DNA of 64,000 nucleotides, from the NCBI RefSeq assembly GCF_014656055.1, contig NZ_BNBR01000006.1:124001-188000 (forward strand). Direction: 5' to 3'. Shown piece after piece: positions 45,308 through 55,909 of this stretch; position 1 is the first letter of the stretch; each line of letters opens with the position of its first letter. The stretch comes from Streptomyces griseosporeus. Lineage in GTDB: Bacteria; Actinomycetota; Actinomycetes; Streptomycetales; Streptomycetaceae. The notes under the pieces were generated by a model, which searched no databases, was not told the origin of the DNA, and saw only the letters and a program-made list of their open reading frames with translations. The position numbers and the translations under genes were made by a program.

Positions 45308-46996
45308 ATGCAGACCCCCACACACCCCACATATCTGGCGGCAGAGCTACGGCTCCCCACGAACTGGCTCGACTACACGATCCTCGCGATCTACTTCGTC
45401 GTGGTCCTGGGCATCGGCTTCGCGGCCCGCCGCTCGGTGAAGACGAGCCTCGACTTCTTCCTGTCCGGGCGCTCGCTGCCCGCCTGGGTCACCGGCCTGG
45501 CCTTCATCGCCGCCAACCTCGGCGCCACCGAGATCCTCGGCATGGCCGCCAACAGCGCCCAGTACGGCGTCTACACCACGCACTGGTACTGGATCGGCGC
45601 CATCCCCGCGATGGTCTTCCTCGGCCTGGTGATGATGCCGTTCTACTACGGCTCCAAGGTGCGCTCGGTGCCGGAGTTCCTGCTCCTGCGCTTCGACAGG
45701 GCCGCCCACCTGCTGAGTTCGATCCTGTTCGCCTTCGCGGCCATCCTGATCGCCGGCGTCAACCTGTACGCCCTCGCGATCGTCGTCGAGGCGCTGCTCG
45801 GCTGGCCGCAGTGGGTGGCCATCGTCGTCGCCGGCTTCTTCGTCCTCGCGTACATCACCCTCGGCGGCCTGTCCTCGGCCATCTACAACGAGGTCCTGCA
45901 GTTCTTCGTCATCCTCGCCGCGCTCATCCCGATCACCGTCCTCGGTCTGAAGAAGGTCGGCGGCTGGGACGGCCTGAGCGACTCCCTGTCCAAGACGCAC
46001 GGCGACAACTTCATGACCGCCTGGGGCGGCACCGGCATCGGCAGCGACAACCCGCTCGGCGCCAACTGGCTGACCATCGTCCTCGGCCTCGGCTTCGTGC
46101 TGTCCTTCGGCTACTGGACGACCAACTTCGCCGAGGTGCAGCGCGCCCTGTCCGCGAAGAACCTCTCCGCCGCCCAGCGCACGCCGCTGATCGCCGCCTT
46201 CCCGAAGATCTTCATCGTCTTCCTGGTGATGATCCCCGGCCTGGTCGCCGCCGTCCTGGTGCCGAAGATCGGCACGTCCGGCTCGGACCTGCAGTACAAC
46301 GACGCCATCCCGTACCTGATGGAACAACTGCTGCCCAACGGCGTCCTCGGCATCGCCGTCACCGGCCTGCTCGCCGCGTTCATGGCGGGCATGGCGGCCA
46401 ACGTGTCGTCCTTCAACACCGTGTTCACCACCGACATCTGGGCGAAGTACGTGGTGAAGGGCCGCGAGGACGGCTACTACGTGCGCTTCGGCCGCCTCAT
46501 CACCGCGATCGGTGTGCTCGCCTCGGTCGGCACGGCGTTCCTCGCGTCGTCGTTCTCGAACATCATGGCCTACCTCCAGACGCTGTTCTCCTTCTTCAAC
46601 GTCCCGATGTTCGTCGTCTTCATCATCGGCATGTTCTGGAAGCGGGCCTCGGTGAAGTCCGGGTTCTGGGGCCTGATCGCGGGCACGACCGTCGCGATGC
46701 TGAACTACTTCTGGATCTACAAGCAGGGCGTCATCGACATCCCCTCCGACCAGGGCGCCAACTTCGTCTCCGCGATCGCGGGCTTCGTCGCGGGCGCGGT
46801 GGTCATGGTGGCGGTGTCGCTGTTCACCGCGCCGAAGCCGGCCGCGGAACTGCAGGGCCTGGTCTACGGCACCCGCTCCCCCGGCATGTCCGAGCCACCC
46901 GCCGCGGGCGACGACGCCTGGTACCGCAAGCCGGCCCTGCTGGGCTGGGGAGCCGTCGTCCTCGCCGCCGCCTGCTACATCCCGTTCTCGTTCTGA
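45308..46996 (+). CDS. SSS-family sodium:sugar symporter (probable galactose/glucose uptake)
   Basis: A 562-residue transporter of about 14 helices in the SGLT-like branch: 'AANLGATEILGMAANSAQYG' (helix 2/3), 'YITLGGLSSAIYNEVLQFF' (SSS signature), 'GYWTTNFAEVQRALSAKN', and 'GMAANVSSFNTVFTTDIW' (sodium-site serines). This resembles sugar symporters and differs from the ActP-like gene at 17065. It is divergent from galT over a shared promoter region, which suggests galactose import (inference). ATG 45308 follows GCTTA with a weak ribosome site. Confidence 0.9.
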   Translation: MQTPTHPTYLAAELRLPTNWLDYTILAIYFVVVLGIGFAARRSVKTSLDFFLSGRSLPAWVTGLAFIAANLGATEILGMAANSAQYGVYTTHWYWIGAIPAMVFLGLVMMPFYYGSKVRSVPEFLLLRFDRAAHLLSSILFAFAAILIAGVNLYALAIVVEALLGWPQWVAIVVAGFFVLAYITLGGLSSAIYNEVLQFFVILAALIPITVLGLKKVGGWDGLSDSLSKTHGDNFMTAWGGTGIGSDNPLGANWLTIVLGLGFVLSFGYWTTNFAEVQRALSAKNLSAAQRTPLIAAFPKIFIVFLVMIPGLVAAVLVPKIGTSGSDLQYNDAIPYLMEQLLPNGVLGIAVTGLLAAFMAGMAANVSSFNTVFTTDIWAKYVVKGREDGYYVRFGRLITAIGVLASVGTAFLASSFSNIMAYLQTLFSFFNVPMFVVFIIGMFWKRASVKSGFWGLIAGTTVAMLNYFWIYKQGVIDIPSDQGANFVSAIAGFVAGAVVMVAVSLFTAPKPAAELQGLVYGTRSPGMSEPPAAGDDAWYRKPALLGWGAVVLAAACYIPFSF

Positions 46997-47016
46997 CGCG
47001 GGAGTATGGAGAGACC

Positions 47017-47349
47017 ATGAGTGAGCAACACCCCGAGCGTCACGGCTACTCGGAGGAGGACGTCCTGCGGGAGGTCTCCGAGCTGCAGACCAAGTCCGCG
47101 ACCGCCGCGCGCCTGTTCGACATCCGCCGGATCATCGGCGGCCTGTTCGTGCTCTACGGCGTCATCGTCACGATCACCGGGCTGACCGACTCCGACGCCA
47201 CGATCGACAAGGCCCAGGGCGTCAACATCAACCTGTGGACCGGCCTGGGCATGCTGCTGCTCGGCCTGTTCTTCCTGGCCTGGCTGAAACTGCGGCCTGC
47301 GGCTCCGCCGCCGCCGGATGTCCTGCCGGACGAGAAGCCGACGGACTGA
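47017..47349 (+). CDS. Small membrane protein co-transcribed with SSS symporter
   Basis: A 110-residue protein with an acidic, helical N-terminus ('YSEEDVLREVSELQTKSATAARLFDIRR') and two transmembrane helices at about residues 42-60 and 76-95, ending in a proline-rich tail. It lies 20 bases after the symporter, with GGAGAG before its ATG, so it is very likely translated from the same message. Its place parallels small accessory subunits of SSS transporters such as DUF485, but the sequence is different. Function unknown. Confidence 0.8.
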   Translation: MSEQHPERHGYSEEDVLREVSELQTKSATAARLFDIRRIIGGLFVLYGVIVTITGLTDSDATIDKAQGVNINLWTGLGMLLLGLFFLAWLKLRPAAPPPPDVLPDEKPTD

Positions 47350-47368
47350 ACAGCCTCCACGGGCAGTG

Positions 47369-47402
47369 CCCGCCCCCGGTGCCGGTGCGGGCCGGGGGTG
47401 GG
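47369..47402 (+). terminator. Hairpin after the SSS operon
   Basis: CCCGCCCCCGG (47369-47379) pairs with CCGGGGGTGGG (47392-47402) through one wobble, 20 bases after the stop at 47349 and before the convergent regulator gene. Confidence 0.65.
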
Positions 47403-47484
47403 TCACGCGGCCCGGCGCTTGCGGGGTGCCGCTGCGCCCACCCGTGCCGCCCCTAGCGGCACGACTGCCCGCAGCTACGCCGTT

Positions 47485-48171
47485 CTAAGGCCGTTCGTCC
47501 CCCCGTACCGACCCCGCCCGTTCCAGCAACCCCGTCCGGGCCGCCAGCGCCGCCGCCTCCAGGCGTGAGCCCACCCCCAGCTTCATCAGCACCCGCTGCA
47601 CATGCGTCCGTGCCGTCGACGGCGCGATGCCCATGCCCGCCGCGATCACCCGCGTGTCCTCCCCGTCCGCGACCCGCACCAGCACCTCCACCTCCCGCGG
47701 CGTCAGCATCTGCAGCAGCCGCTGCCCCTCGTCGTCCGGCTGGGCGGCGGGGTTCAGCAGCTCCGCGAAGGCCCCCTGCAGCAGCGCCGGCGCCACCGCC
47801 GCCTCCCCTGCCCGCGCCTTCATGATCGCCCGCTCGACGCCCTCGATGCGCTCGTCGTGCCGCACATAGCCGCAGGCCCCGGCCGCGAACGCCGCCGCGA
47901 TACCGCGCGGGCTCGGCACCGGGCCCAGCACCAGCACGGCCACCTGCGGCCGCTCCCGCTTGATCTTCACCACCGGGTCGAAGATGCCCGGCTCGGCCGG
48001 TGTCGCCGTACCCAGCAGGCACACCTCCGGCGCGCGGGCGATCACCAGCTCGGCCGCCCCCGCGGCCGGCGCCGCCGCCGCGAGCACCCGGTGCCCCCGC
48101 AGCTTCAACGCCGAGGCCAGCGCCTCGGCGAGCAGTCGGTGGTCGTCGACCACCATCAGCCGCACTCCCAC
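47485..48171 (-). CDS. Atypical LuxR-type response regulator with degenerate receiver
   Basis: A 228-residue protein with a receiver fold and C-terminal LuxR HTH ('LTPREVEVLVRVADGEDTRVIAAGMGIAPSTARTHVQRVLMKLGV'). The first acidic pair is kept (V-V-D9-D10-H), but the phospho-acceptor position reads 'VCLLGTATP', glycine 54 in place of aspartate, and the conserved lysine after the fifth strand is replaced in 'GYVRHDE'. It therefore cannot be phosphorylated in the usual way. GTG 48171 is the start; no kinase gene is next to it. Confidence 0.88.
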   Translation of the reverse strand: MGVRLMVVDDHRLLAEALASALKLRGHRVLAAAAPAAGAAELVIARAPEVCLLGTATPAEPGIFDPVVKIKRERPQVAVLVLGPVPSPRGIAAAFAAGACGYVRHDERIEGVERAIMKARAGEAAVAPALLQGAFAELLNPAAQPDDEGQRLLQMLTPREVEVLVRVADGEDTRVIAAGMGIAPSTARTHVQRVLMKLGVGSRLEAAALAARTGLLERAGSVRGDERP

Positions 48172-48368
48172 AGAGAACCCCCCAGTCCCCCCATTGGCTG
48201 CCCACTATGGATGTCCACGGGCCCATGGACAGAGGGCCCCCCGGCGCCTCCGTCCTTCATGCCCCCGGAAGCTACACGCTAGTTCGACATCGCGCTCCCC
48301 CTACGCGACAGAAGTGCCCCGGATCGCCGATATTCCTCGCATTCGAGGGTGATGCACGATACGTGAAA

Positions 48369-48405
48369 GGCCCCCCTCCTGAACAGGGCGTTCAGGAGAG
48401 GGGCC
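48369..48405 (-). terminator. Terminator of the first PQQ-propeller gene
   Basis: A 16-bp stem (48369-48384 with 48390-48405) has one mismatch and a 5-base loop; read on the minus strand it is followed by TTTC. It lies 21 bases after the stop at 48426. Confidence 0.75.
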
Positions 48406-48425
48406 CACACCGGCGCACGCGCTCG

Positions 48426-50315
48426 CTACTGCGCCGTGAAACCGATCGCCGTATACACCTTCTGGTCCGCCGAGTAGGGCTTGCTGATCAGGTCCTTGCC
48501 CATGAACAGCCGCCCGTTGCCGTACAGCAGCTCCGCCGACGTCGGCACCATCGAGCTGACCGCGCTCTGCACGGAGTCCGTCGCCGGGGTCTCCAGCAGC
48601 AGGGTCTCCTTGCCGGACGCGCCGTCCGCGGACACCACCTGGTCACCCTTGTCGTACGGGCCTTCCTTGTACGCCAGGACGTTCCCGCCGTCCATGCGCA
48701 GCGGGAAGATCGTGTAGCCGTCGCCCGCGTCGATGCGGACCCCGCTGGGCTTGCCCGTGGCCAGGTCGAACGCGACGATCTCGTTGGTCCGGCTGAACTC
48801 GCCCGAGCCGTCGTGCTCCCTGGTCGGCACGTACAGCTTGCCGTTGCCGACGACGACGCCCTTGCAGCCGTCGTACTTGCCGATCTCGCAGCGGTGGTTG
48901 TACTTGCCGTCCTCCAGGCCGATCTTGTAGAGCAGCTTGCCGGAGTCGTCCAGGGAGAAGACGTCCGTGGCGCCGGAGGCGGTGATGTCGGCGGAGTCGA
49001 CGCCGACGACGACCGGCTTGGTGGAGATCACCTTGGCGTTGTCGATGCCGGCGGGCAGCTTGTACGACCACTTCACCGCGCCGGTCTTCGGGTTGAGCAG
49101 CTGGATCTCGTACCGCTCGTCGTCGAGGCTGCCGCAGCGGCGGACCGCGACGAGCTGCTCGCCGCCCGCGTACCCGGCGTCCTCGCACTCGCCGACCTTG
49201 GGCTGCCACAGCACCTTGCCGGAGGTGAGGTCGAAGGCCGCGCCGCCGTTGTAGCCGCCGCCGACGGCGACGGTGGTGCCGGAGATGCTGACCTCGCCGA
49301 AGGCCACCTTGGTGCCGCTGGCGGCGATGTTCTTCGTCCACACCGCCTTGCCGGTGGCGACGTTGAACGCCGTGACCTCCGTGCAGGACTCGTGGTCGCC
49401 CTGGGCGTTGCGCTTGCGCTCCTCGGTCAGCACCACGGCGATGCCGCCGGCGCCGACCTGGTCGGAGCCCGCGCAGGTCTGCCCGGTCAGCGGCAGCGTC
49501 CACTTCTTCGCGCCCGAGTCCGGGTCGTAGCCGGTGATCTCGTTGACGCCGGCCTTGGCGTACACCGCGTCGGTCAGCCAGGAGCCCTCGACGCTGTCGA
49601 TCTGCTTGTCCCTCACCGCGGGTGCGGGGATCTGGAAGGCGACCTTGGCGGAGGTGTTCGCCGGGACCTTCTCGGAGCCCTTGGAGGTGCCGCCGCCCGA
49701 ACCGCCGGTGCCGCCCTTCTCGTCGCCGCCCCCGGTGCCGCCGCTGGAGGAGGCGGTGGTGTCCTTGTCGTCGTCGCCGGAGGAGCTCGCGTACCAGACG
49801 CCGCCGCCGATGATCAGGGCGATCGCCACGACCGCCGCGACGATGATCGCCACCTGGGCGTTGAACTTGCCCCCGCCGCCCGCGGACTGCGGCTGCATGG
49901 GGACGGTCGGCGGCTGGTAGCCGTAGCCGGGCTGCTGGCCCGGGTAGCCGTACCCGGGCTGGGTGGGCGGCTGCGCCGGCTGGCCGTACGGCCCCGGCTG
50001 CTGACCGGGGTAGCCGTACCCGGGCGGCGCCTGCGGGGCGCCCATCGGCGGGGGCGGCGTCTGGGGCGCGTCCATCGGCGGGGGCGGCGGCGTCTGCGGG
50101 GCGGTCTGCGGGTAGCCGTAGGCGGGCTGGGGCGGCTGCGGGGCCTGCGGCTGCTGGGGCGCCGGCGGCTGCTGCTGGGGCGCCTGCGGGTAGCCGTAGC
50201 CCGGCTGCGGGGGCTGGGCCGGGGCCTTGTTCAGGTCCGGCTGCTGGGGCTGCGGCGGGCCGAAGCCTCCCTGCTGCGGGGGCTGGTTCGGCGGCGGGGG
50301 CGGCGGCTGGGTCAT
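48426..50315 (-). CDS. Membrane-anchored PQQ-like beta-propeller protein (copy 1)
   Basis: A 629-residue protein. The cytoplasmic N-terminus (1-150) is P/Q/G/Y-rich with repeated 'PGYGYPQ' and 'PGQQPGPYG' blocks. One transmembrane helix ('AIIVAAVVAIALIIGGGVW', about 155-175) is followed by a low-complexity S/G/D linker. An extracellular domain then has propeller-blade repeats such as 'YDPDSGAKKWTLPL', 'FNVATGKAVWTKNI', 'FDLTSGKVLWQP' and 'LNPKTGAVKWSYKL'. PQQ-like propellers without PQQ residues often act as scaffolds or sensors in the envelope. A close paralogue lies directly upstream; together they look like a tandem duplication. Confidence 0.85.
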   Translation of the reverse strand: MTQPPPPPPNQPPQQGGFGPPQPQQPDLNKAPAQPPQPGYGYPQAPQQQPPAPQQPQAPQPPQPAYGYPQTAPQTPPPPPMDAPQTPPPPMGAPQAPPGYGYPGQQPGPYGQPAQPPTQPGYGYPGQQPGYGYQPPTVPMQPQSAGGGGKFNAQVAIIVAAVVAIALIIGGGVWYASSSGDDDKDTTASSSGGTGGGDEKGGTGGSGGGTSKGSEKVPANTSAKVAFQIPAPAVRDKQIDSVEGSWLTDAVYAKAGVNEITGYDPDSGAKKWTLPLTGQTCAGSDQVGAGGIAVVLTEERKRNAQGDHESCTEVTAFNVATGKAVWTKNIAASGTKVAFGEVSISGTTVAVGGGYNGGAAFDLTSGKVLWQPKVGECEDAGYAGGEQLVAVRRCGSLDDERYEIQLLNPKTGAVKWSYKLPAGIDNAKVISTKPVVVGVDSADITASGATDVFSLDDSGKLLYKIGLEDGKYNHRCEIGKYDGCKGVVVGNGKLYVPTREHDGSGEFSRTNEIVAFDLATGKPSGVRIDAGDGYTIFPLRMDGGNVLAYKEGPYDKGDQVVSADGASGKETLLLETPATDSVQSAVSSMVPTSAELLYGNGRLFMGKDLISKPYSADQKVYTAIGFTAQ

Positions 50316-50377
50316 CGGTCGACTACCTCAAGAAGCTGAGCGGTGGGGAACAGGGACGGAAGGCCGGGCGACGCGGC

Positions 50378-52201
50378 TCACTTGCCGAAGGCGAGCATCA
50401 GCTTCTCCTTCGCCTCGTCGTTGCCGCTCAGCCGGGTGCTGGAGATGTAGAACCGCCCGCCGGCCCAGTCGGCCGTCCAGCTGTAGAAGCCGTGCTCGAT
50501 CTCCGCGGTGCTCTCCGGGTTCTGCAGCAGCTTCGCCGGGGTGTGGGTGGTGCCGGCCACCGGGATCGCCACGACCTGGCCGCCCGCGTCGTACGACGCC
50601 TCCACGTACGCGACGAGCTTGCCGCCCTCGACGCGCATCGGGTACATCGACGCGTCCGACGGGGACTTCACCCGCCACTTCTCCTTGCCGGTGGCGAGGC
50701 TGATGGCGACGACCTCGTTGGCCCCGGTGGTGGCGTCGGTGGGCAGGTACAGCGTGTCGGCGTCAGCGGCCGTGCCGAAGCAGCCGCGCAGGTCGCGTTC
50801 GAAGACGGCCCAGGTGCAGTTGGGCGCGAAGTGCTCGTTGACGCTCACCTGCGAGCGGAACGTGCCGTCCGGCTTGATGGTGGCGATGTTCCACTGGTTC
50901 TTGTCGTCGTTCTCGCTGTAGATCACCAGCGGGTCGATGGAGTAGACCCGCTTGACCTCCCAGCCCTTGTCCAGCTTCTGCGTCCACAGCACCCGGCCGG
51001 TCTTCGGGTCGAGCGCCTGCAGCTCCTCGTGCTCGGTGGGCTTGGTGGCGTCGCAGCTCGCGAGGGACACCAGGCGGTTCGGGCCGCCCGCGAAGGCCTC
51101 CGGGAAGCAGGCGCTGCCGTACTTCTTCTTGTCGTAGAGCTTCTTGCCGGTGCGCACGTCGTACGCGGTGCCGGACTGCGAGCGGCCCACCATCAGCGTG
51201 TCGCCGGCGATGCTCAGCTCCACGTCGCGGGCGCTGTCGAACAGCCCGCCCTCCTCGATCTCGGCGGTCCAGCCCTTCTGGCCGGTGGCGAGGTCGATCT
51301 GCTGGAGCTGGTTGCACTTGGCGCGGTCGCTGGCGCCGTTCATGTACGCCACGACGACCTTGTCGTCGGAGGTCCTGTCACGGGTGATCGCGCAGATCTT
51401 CTGCGGGAAGGTGACGGGGTCCCAGGTGGGCCTGCCGTCCCCGACGTTGTAGGCGACGACCTGCTTGTACGCCGCCTTCGCCACCGTCTTGCCGGTGATC
51501 CACATGCCGGGCGCGTCGGCGCCGGAGCGGGGCACGTCGGGTGCCGTCTTGTACCAGAGCACCCGGGACTCACCCGGCTGGCGGCCCGCGTTGAGGTCCT
51601 CGGGGTCGTCGCCGCCGTCGCCGCCGCCGTCGCCCGGGTCGACCGGGGAGCCGGAGCCCTTGGGGTCGTCGGTGTGCTGGGCGACCGGCTTCTTCGGGTC
51701 CTTGTCGTCCCCGCCGGAGGTCACGGCGAAGACGGTGCCGCCGATCACCAGCAGCGCGGCCACGGCGGCGCCGATGACGAGGGCGGGCCTGCCCTTGAAG
51801 GGGTTGCGGGAGCCGGAGCCGCCGGCCGGTGCGCCGGGCGCGCCGGGGAACTGCGGCTGCTGCGGGTAGCCGTACCCCGGCTGCTGCCCGTAGGGGCCGG
51901 GCTGGCCGTACGGGCCCGGCTGTTGGCCGTACGGGCCGGGCTGCTGGCCGGGTGCGGCGTACGGTCCGGAGGCGGGGGGCGGGGTGCCGTAGGGGCCGGG
52001 CTGCGGCTGGCCGTAGGGGCCGGGCTGCTGTGGGTAGCCGTACCCGGGCTGCGGGGGTCCGGCGGGCGGGGCCTGCGGGGGCTGGGCCGGGGGCTGGGGG
52101 GCGCCGAAGCCGCCGGGCGGCTGCTGGGGCGGCTGGTTCGGCGGTGCTCCGAACCCGCCCTGCGGCGGCTGGTTGGGCGGCTGGTTGGGCGGCTGAGTCA
52201 T
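50378..52201 (-). CDS. Membrane-anchored PQQ-like beta-propeller protein (copy 2)
   Basis: A 607-residue paralogue of the next gene with the same plan: P/Q/G/Y-rich N-terminus with 'PGPYGQ' repeats, transmembrane helix ('ALVIGAAVAALLVIGGTVFAV', about 143-163), S/G/D linker, and blades such as 'IDLATGQKGWTAEI', 'YDVRTGKKLYDKKK', 'LDPKTGRVLWTQKL' and 'ISLATGKEKWRV'. ATG 52201 is preferred over the upstream GTG/ATG codons because GAGGGGGAG lies eight bases before it. The intergenic space to copy 1 is 62 bases, so they are likely one operon. Confidence 0.85.
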   Translation of the reverse strand: MTQPPNQPPNQPPQGGFGAPPNQPPQQPPGGFGAPQPPAQPPQAPPAGPPQPGYGYPQQPGPYGQPQPGPYGTPPPASGPYAAPGQQPGPYGQQPGPYGQPGPYGQQPGYGYPQQPQFPGAPGAPAGGSGSRNPFKGRPALVIGAAVAALLVIGGTVFAVTSGGDDKDPKKPVAQHTDDPKGSGSPVDPGDGGGDGGDDPEDLNAGRQPGESRVLWYKTAPDVPRSGADAPGMWITGKTVAKAAYKQVVAYNVGDGRPTWDPVTFPQKICAITRDRTSDDKVVVAYMNGASDRAKCNQLQQIDLATGQKGWTAEIEEGGLFDSARDVELSIAGDTLMVGRSQSGTAYDVRTGKKLYDKKKYGSACFPEAFAGGPNRLVSLASCDATKPTEHEELQALDPKTGRVLWTQKLDKGWEVKRVYSIDPLVIYSENDDKNQWNIATIKPDGTFRSQVSVNEHFAPNCTWAVFERDLRGCFGTAADADTLYLPTDATTGANEVVAISLATGKEKWRVKSPSDASMYPMRVEGGKLVAYVEASYDAGGQVVAIPVAGTTHTPAKLLQNPESTAEIEHGFYSWTADWAGGRFYISSTRLSGNDEAKEKLMLAFGK

Positions 52202-52447
52202 CAGCGTCTCCCCCTCGTTCACTGATTTTTAGCCACGCCCTGAGATACGCGATGCAGTACGCGGTGGACCCAGAGTCGTTCTCAGACAGTTTTTCGGGCA
52301 GTTGTCACGACAGTTCTCAGCGGCCCTTTCTATCACCCGCCGCCGACAGCACACGGGGCCGCGTCCTCCCCTGTTCCCAAGGGAGAACCGGCCCGTGATG
52401 CCGCTGTTACGCGCCTTCACGCCGCCTTCACGGCGTGCGCCGCCGGC

Positions 52448-54262
<1,815 letters not shown>

Positions 54263-54418
54263 TTCACTCCTGCCCGGGGGATGGATCAGCCTTCAAGGGT
54301 AGGCCCTGCGGGGTAGCGGACGGCGCGCGAGGGGGCGGTCACTCTTTGTGATGACGTAATCGGGACCCGGCCGCTACCGTGGAGGGCAGGCAGCAGGATC
54401 CCGTCCATGGGAGGAACC

Positions 54419-55012
54419 ATGAGCGCCGAGTCCGTGAAGCACCGAGTCCAGTGGCCGGTGCCGCCGCAGGACGGCTACACCGTGGACGACCTGTTCACGC
54501 TGCCCGATCTCCCGCCGCACACCGAGCTGATCGACGGGAGTCTGGTTTTCGTGAGTCCGCAGCGCTACTTTCACTTCGCCACGATCGACCTGCTGGTGAG
54601 CGGGCTGCGCAGCACGATGCCATCGGACTTCAAAGTCGCGCGTGAGATGACGGTCGTGCTGGATCGACGCAACGGCCCCGAACCGGACATCTGCGTGGTC
54701 CGGAAGGAAGCCCTCATCGACCGACGTCAGACCCACTTCAAGGCGGCGGACGTCGTGCTCGCCGTCGAGGTGGTCTCACCGGACTCCGAGTCCCGCGACC
54801 GTGACACCAAGCCGCACAAGTACGCCGCAGCCGGTATCCCCCACTTCTGGCTGGTCGAGATGGCCGGCCAGGATGACCACCCTGTGGTCCAGGTGCACGA
54901 ACGCGCCGAGTCCACCGGCACGTACGTACTGACCGGCATCTACCACAACCAGGTCAAGGTCGGCGTGCCTTACGACATCGACATCGACCTGACCGCCATC
55001 GACAGCCTCTGA
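54419..55012 (+). CDS. Uma2-family (DUF820) endonuclease-like protein
   Basis: A 197-residue protein with the restriction-endonuclease-like core of Uma2: 'ELIDGSLVFVSP', 'GPEPDICVVRKEAL' (acidic D in P-D), 'ADVVLAVEVVSPDSESRDRDTKPHKYAAAGIPHFWLVE' in pieces, containing E-V-V-S-P and K-x-x-x-Y. These residues form the PD-(D/E)XK-type site. Family genes are abundant in Streptomyces and cyanobacteria, often as lone genes, and their biological role is uncertain. ATG 54419 has GGGAGGA directly upstream, whereas ATG 54407 lacks one. It ends three bases before the convergent ispE stop. Confidence 0.88.
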   Translation: MSAESVKHRVQWPVPPQDGYTVDDLFTLPDLPPHTELIDGSLVFVSPQRYFHFATIDLLVSGLRSTMPSDFKVAREMTVVLDRRNGPEPDICVVRKEALIDRRQTHFKAADVVLAVEVVSPDSESRDRDTKPHKYAAAGIPHFWLVEMAGQDDHPVVQVHERAESTGTYVLTGIYHNQVKVGVPYDIDIDLTAIDSL

Positions 55013-55015
55013 GCC

Positions 55016-55909
55016 TCAGACCACCGTTGCCCCCGCCACCGCCCCCGACGCCACCCGCACGCTCCGGCACGTCCCGGACGCCCGCAGCGCCTCCGCCACC
55101 GCATCGGCGGAGGCGCTGTCGCGTACGAGGAACGCCGTCGTCGGACCGGAGCCCGAGACCAGGGACGTCAGGGCGCCTGCCGCCTCGCCCGCAGCGAGGG
55201 TGGCGGACAGCTCGGGGTAGAGGGACAGCGCGGCCGGCTGGAGGTCGTTGGTGACGGCCGCCGCGAGGGCGTCGGCGTCGCCCTCGGCCAGGGCGTCCAG
55301 GACGTCGTCGGAGGCGACCGGCTCGGGGATGTCCCGGCCCTCGGCCAGCCGGTCGAACTCGCGGAACACCGCCGGCGTCGACAGGCCGCGCTCGGCCACC
55401 GCGAACACCCAGTGGAAGGTGCCCCCGACCTCCAGCGGCGTCAGCTTCTCGCCCCGCCCGGTGCCCAGCGCCGCCCCGCCGACCAGGCTGAACGGCACGT
55501 CACTGCCCAACTCGGCGCAGATGTCCAGCAGTTCCGCGCGGGAGGCGTGCGTGCCCCACAGCGCGTCGCACGCCACCAGCGCCGCCGCGCCGTCCGCGCT
55601 GCCGCCCGCCATGCCGCCGGCGACCGGGATGTCCTTGGCGATGTGCAGGTGGACGGCGGGCTCACGGCCGTACCGCTCGGCGAGGGCGAGGGCCGCGCGG
55701 GCGGCGAGGTTGGTGCGGTCCAGGGGGACCTGGCCGGCGTCCGGGCCCGCGCAGGTGATCCGCAGCTCCTCGGCGGGGGTGGCGGTCACCTCGTCGTACA
55801 GCCCGACCGCGAGGAAGACGTTGGCGAGGTCGTGGAAGCCGTCGGGGCGTGCGGCGCCCACGGCGAGCTGGACGTTGACCTTGGCGGGGACGCGGACGGT
55901 GACGCTCAC
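55016..55909 (-). CDS. ispE: 4-diphosphocytidyl-2-C-methyl-D-erythritol kinase
   Basis: A 297-residue GHMP kinase of the non-mevalonate isoprenoid pathway, phosphorylating CDP-ME. It has 'VRVPAKVNVQLAVG' (N-terminal strand), 'KDIPVAGGMAGGSADGAAAL' (ATP-binding GHMP motif, about 95-114), 'GSDVPFSLVGGAALGTGRGE' and 'LVSGSGPTTAFLV'. The GTG start overlaps the rsmA stop by four bases (GTGA at 55906-55909), keeping the conserved actinobacterial rsmA-ispE order. Confidence 0.96.
   Translation of the reverse strand: MSVTVRVPAKVNVQLAVGAARPDGFHDLANVFLAVGLYDEVTATPAEELRITCAGPDAGQVPLDRTNLAARAALALAERYGREPAVHLHIAKDIPVAGGMAGGSADGAAALVACDALWGTHASRAELLDICAELGSDVPFSLVGGAALGTGRGEKLTPLEVGGTFHWVFAVAERGLSTPAVFREFDRLAEGRDIPEPVASDDVLDALAEGDADALAAAVTNDLQPAALSLYPELSATLAAGEAAGALTSLVSGSGPTTAFLVRDSASADAVAEALRASGTCRSVRVASGAVAGATVV

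Noticed and set aside
45301..47349. Plus-strand frame of 682 codons covering the SSS symporter
   Set aside because: Only its 3' end (from 47017) is a real gene; the rest is out of frame with the transporter at 45308-46996.
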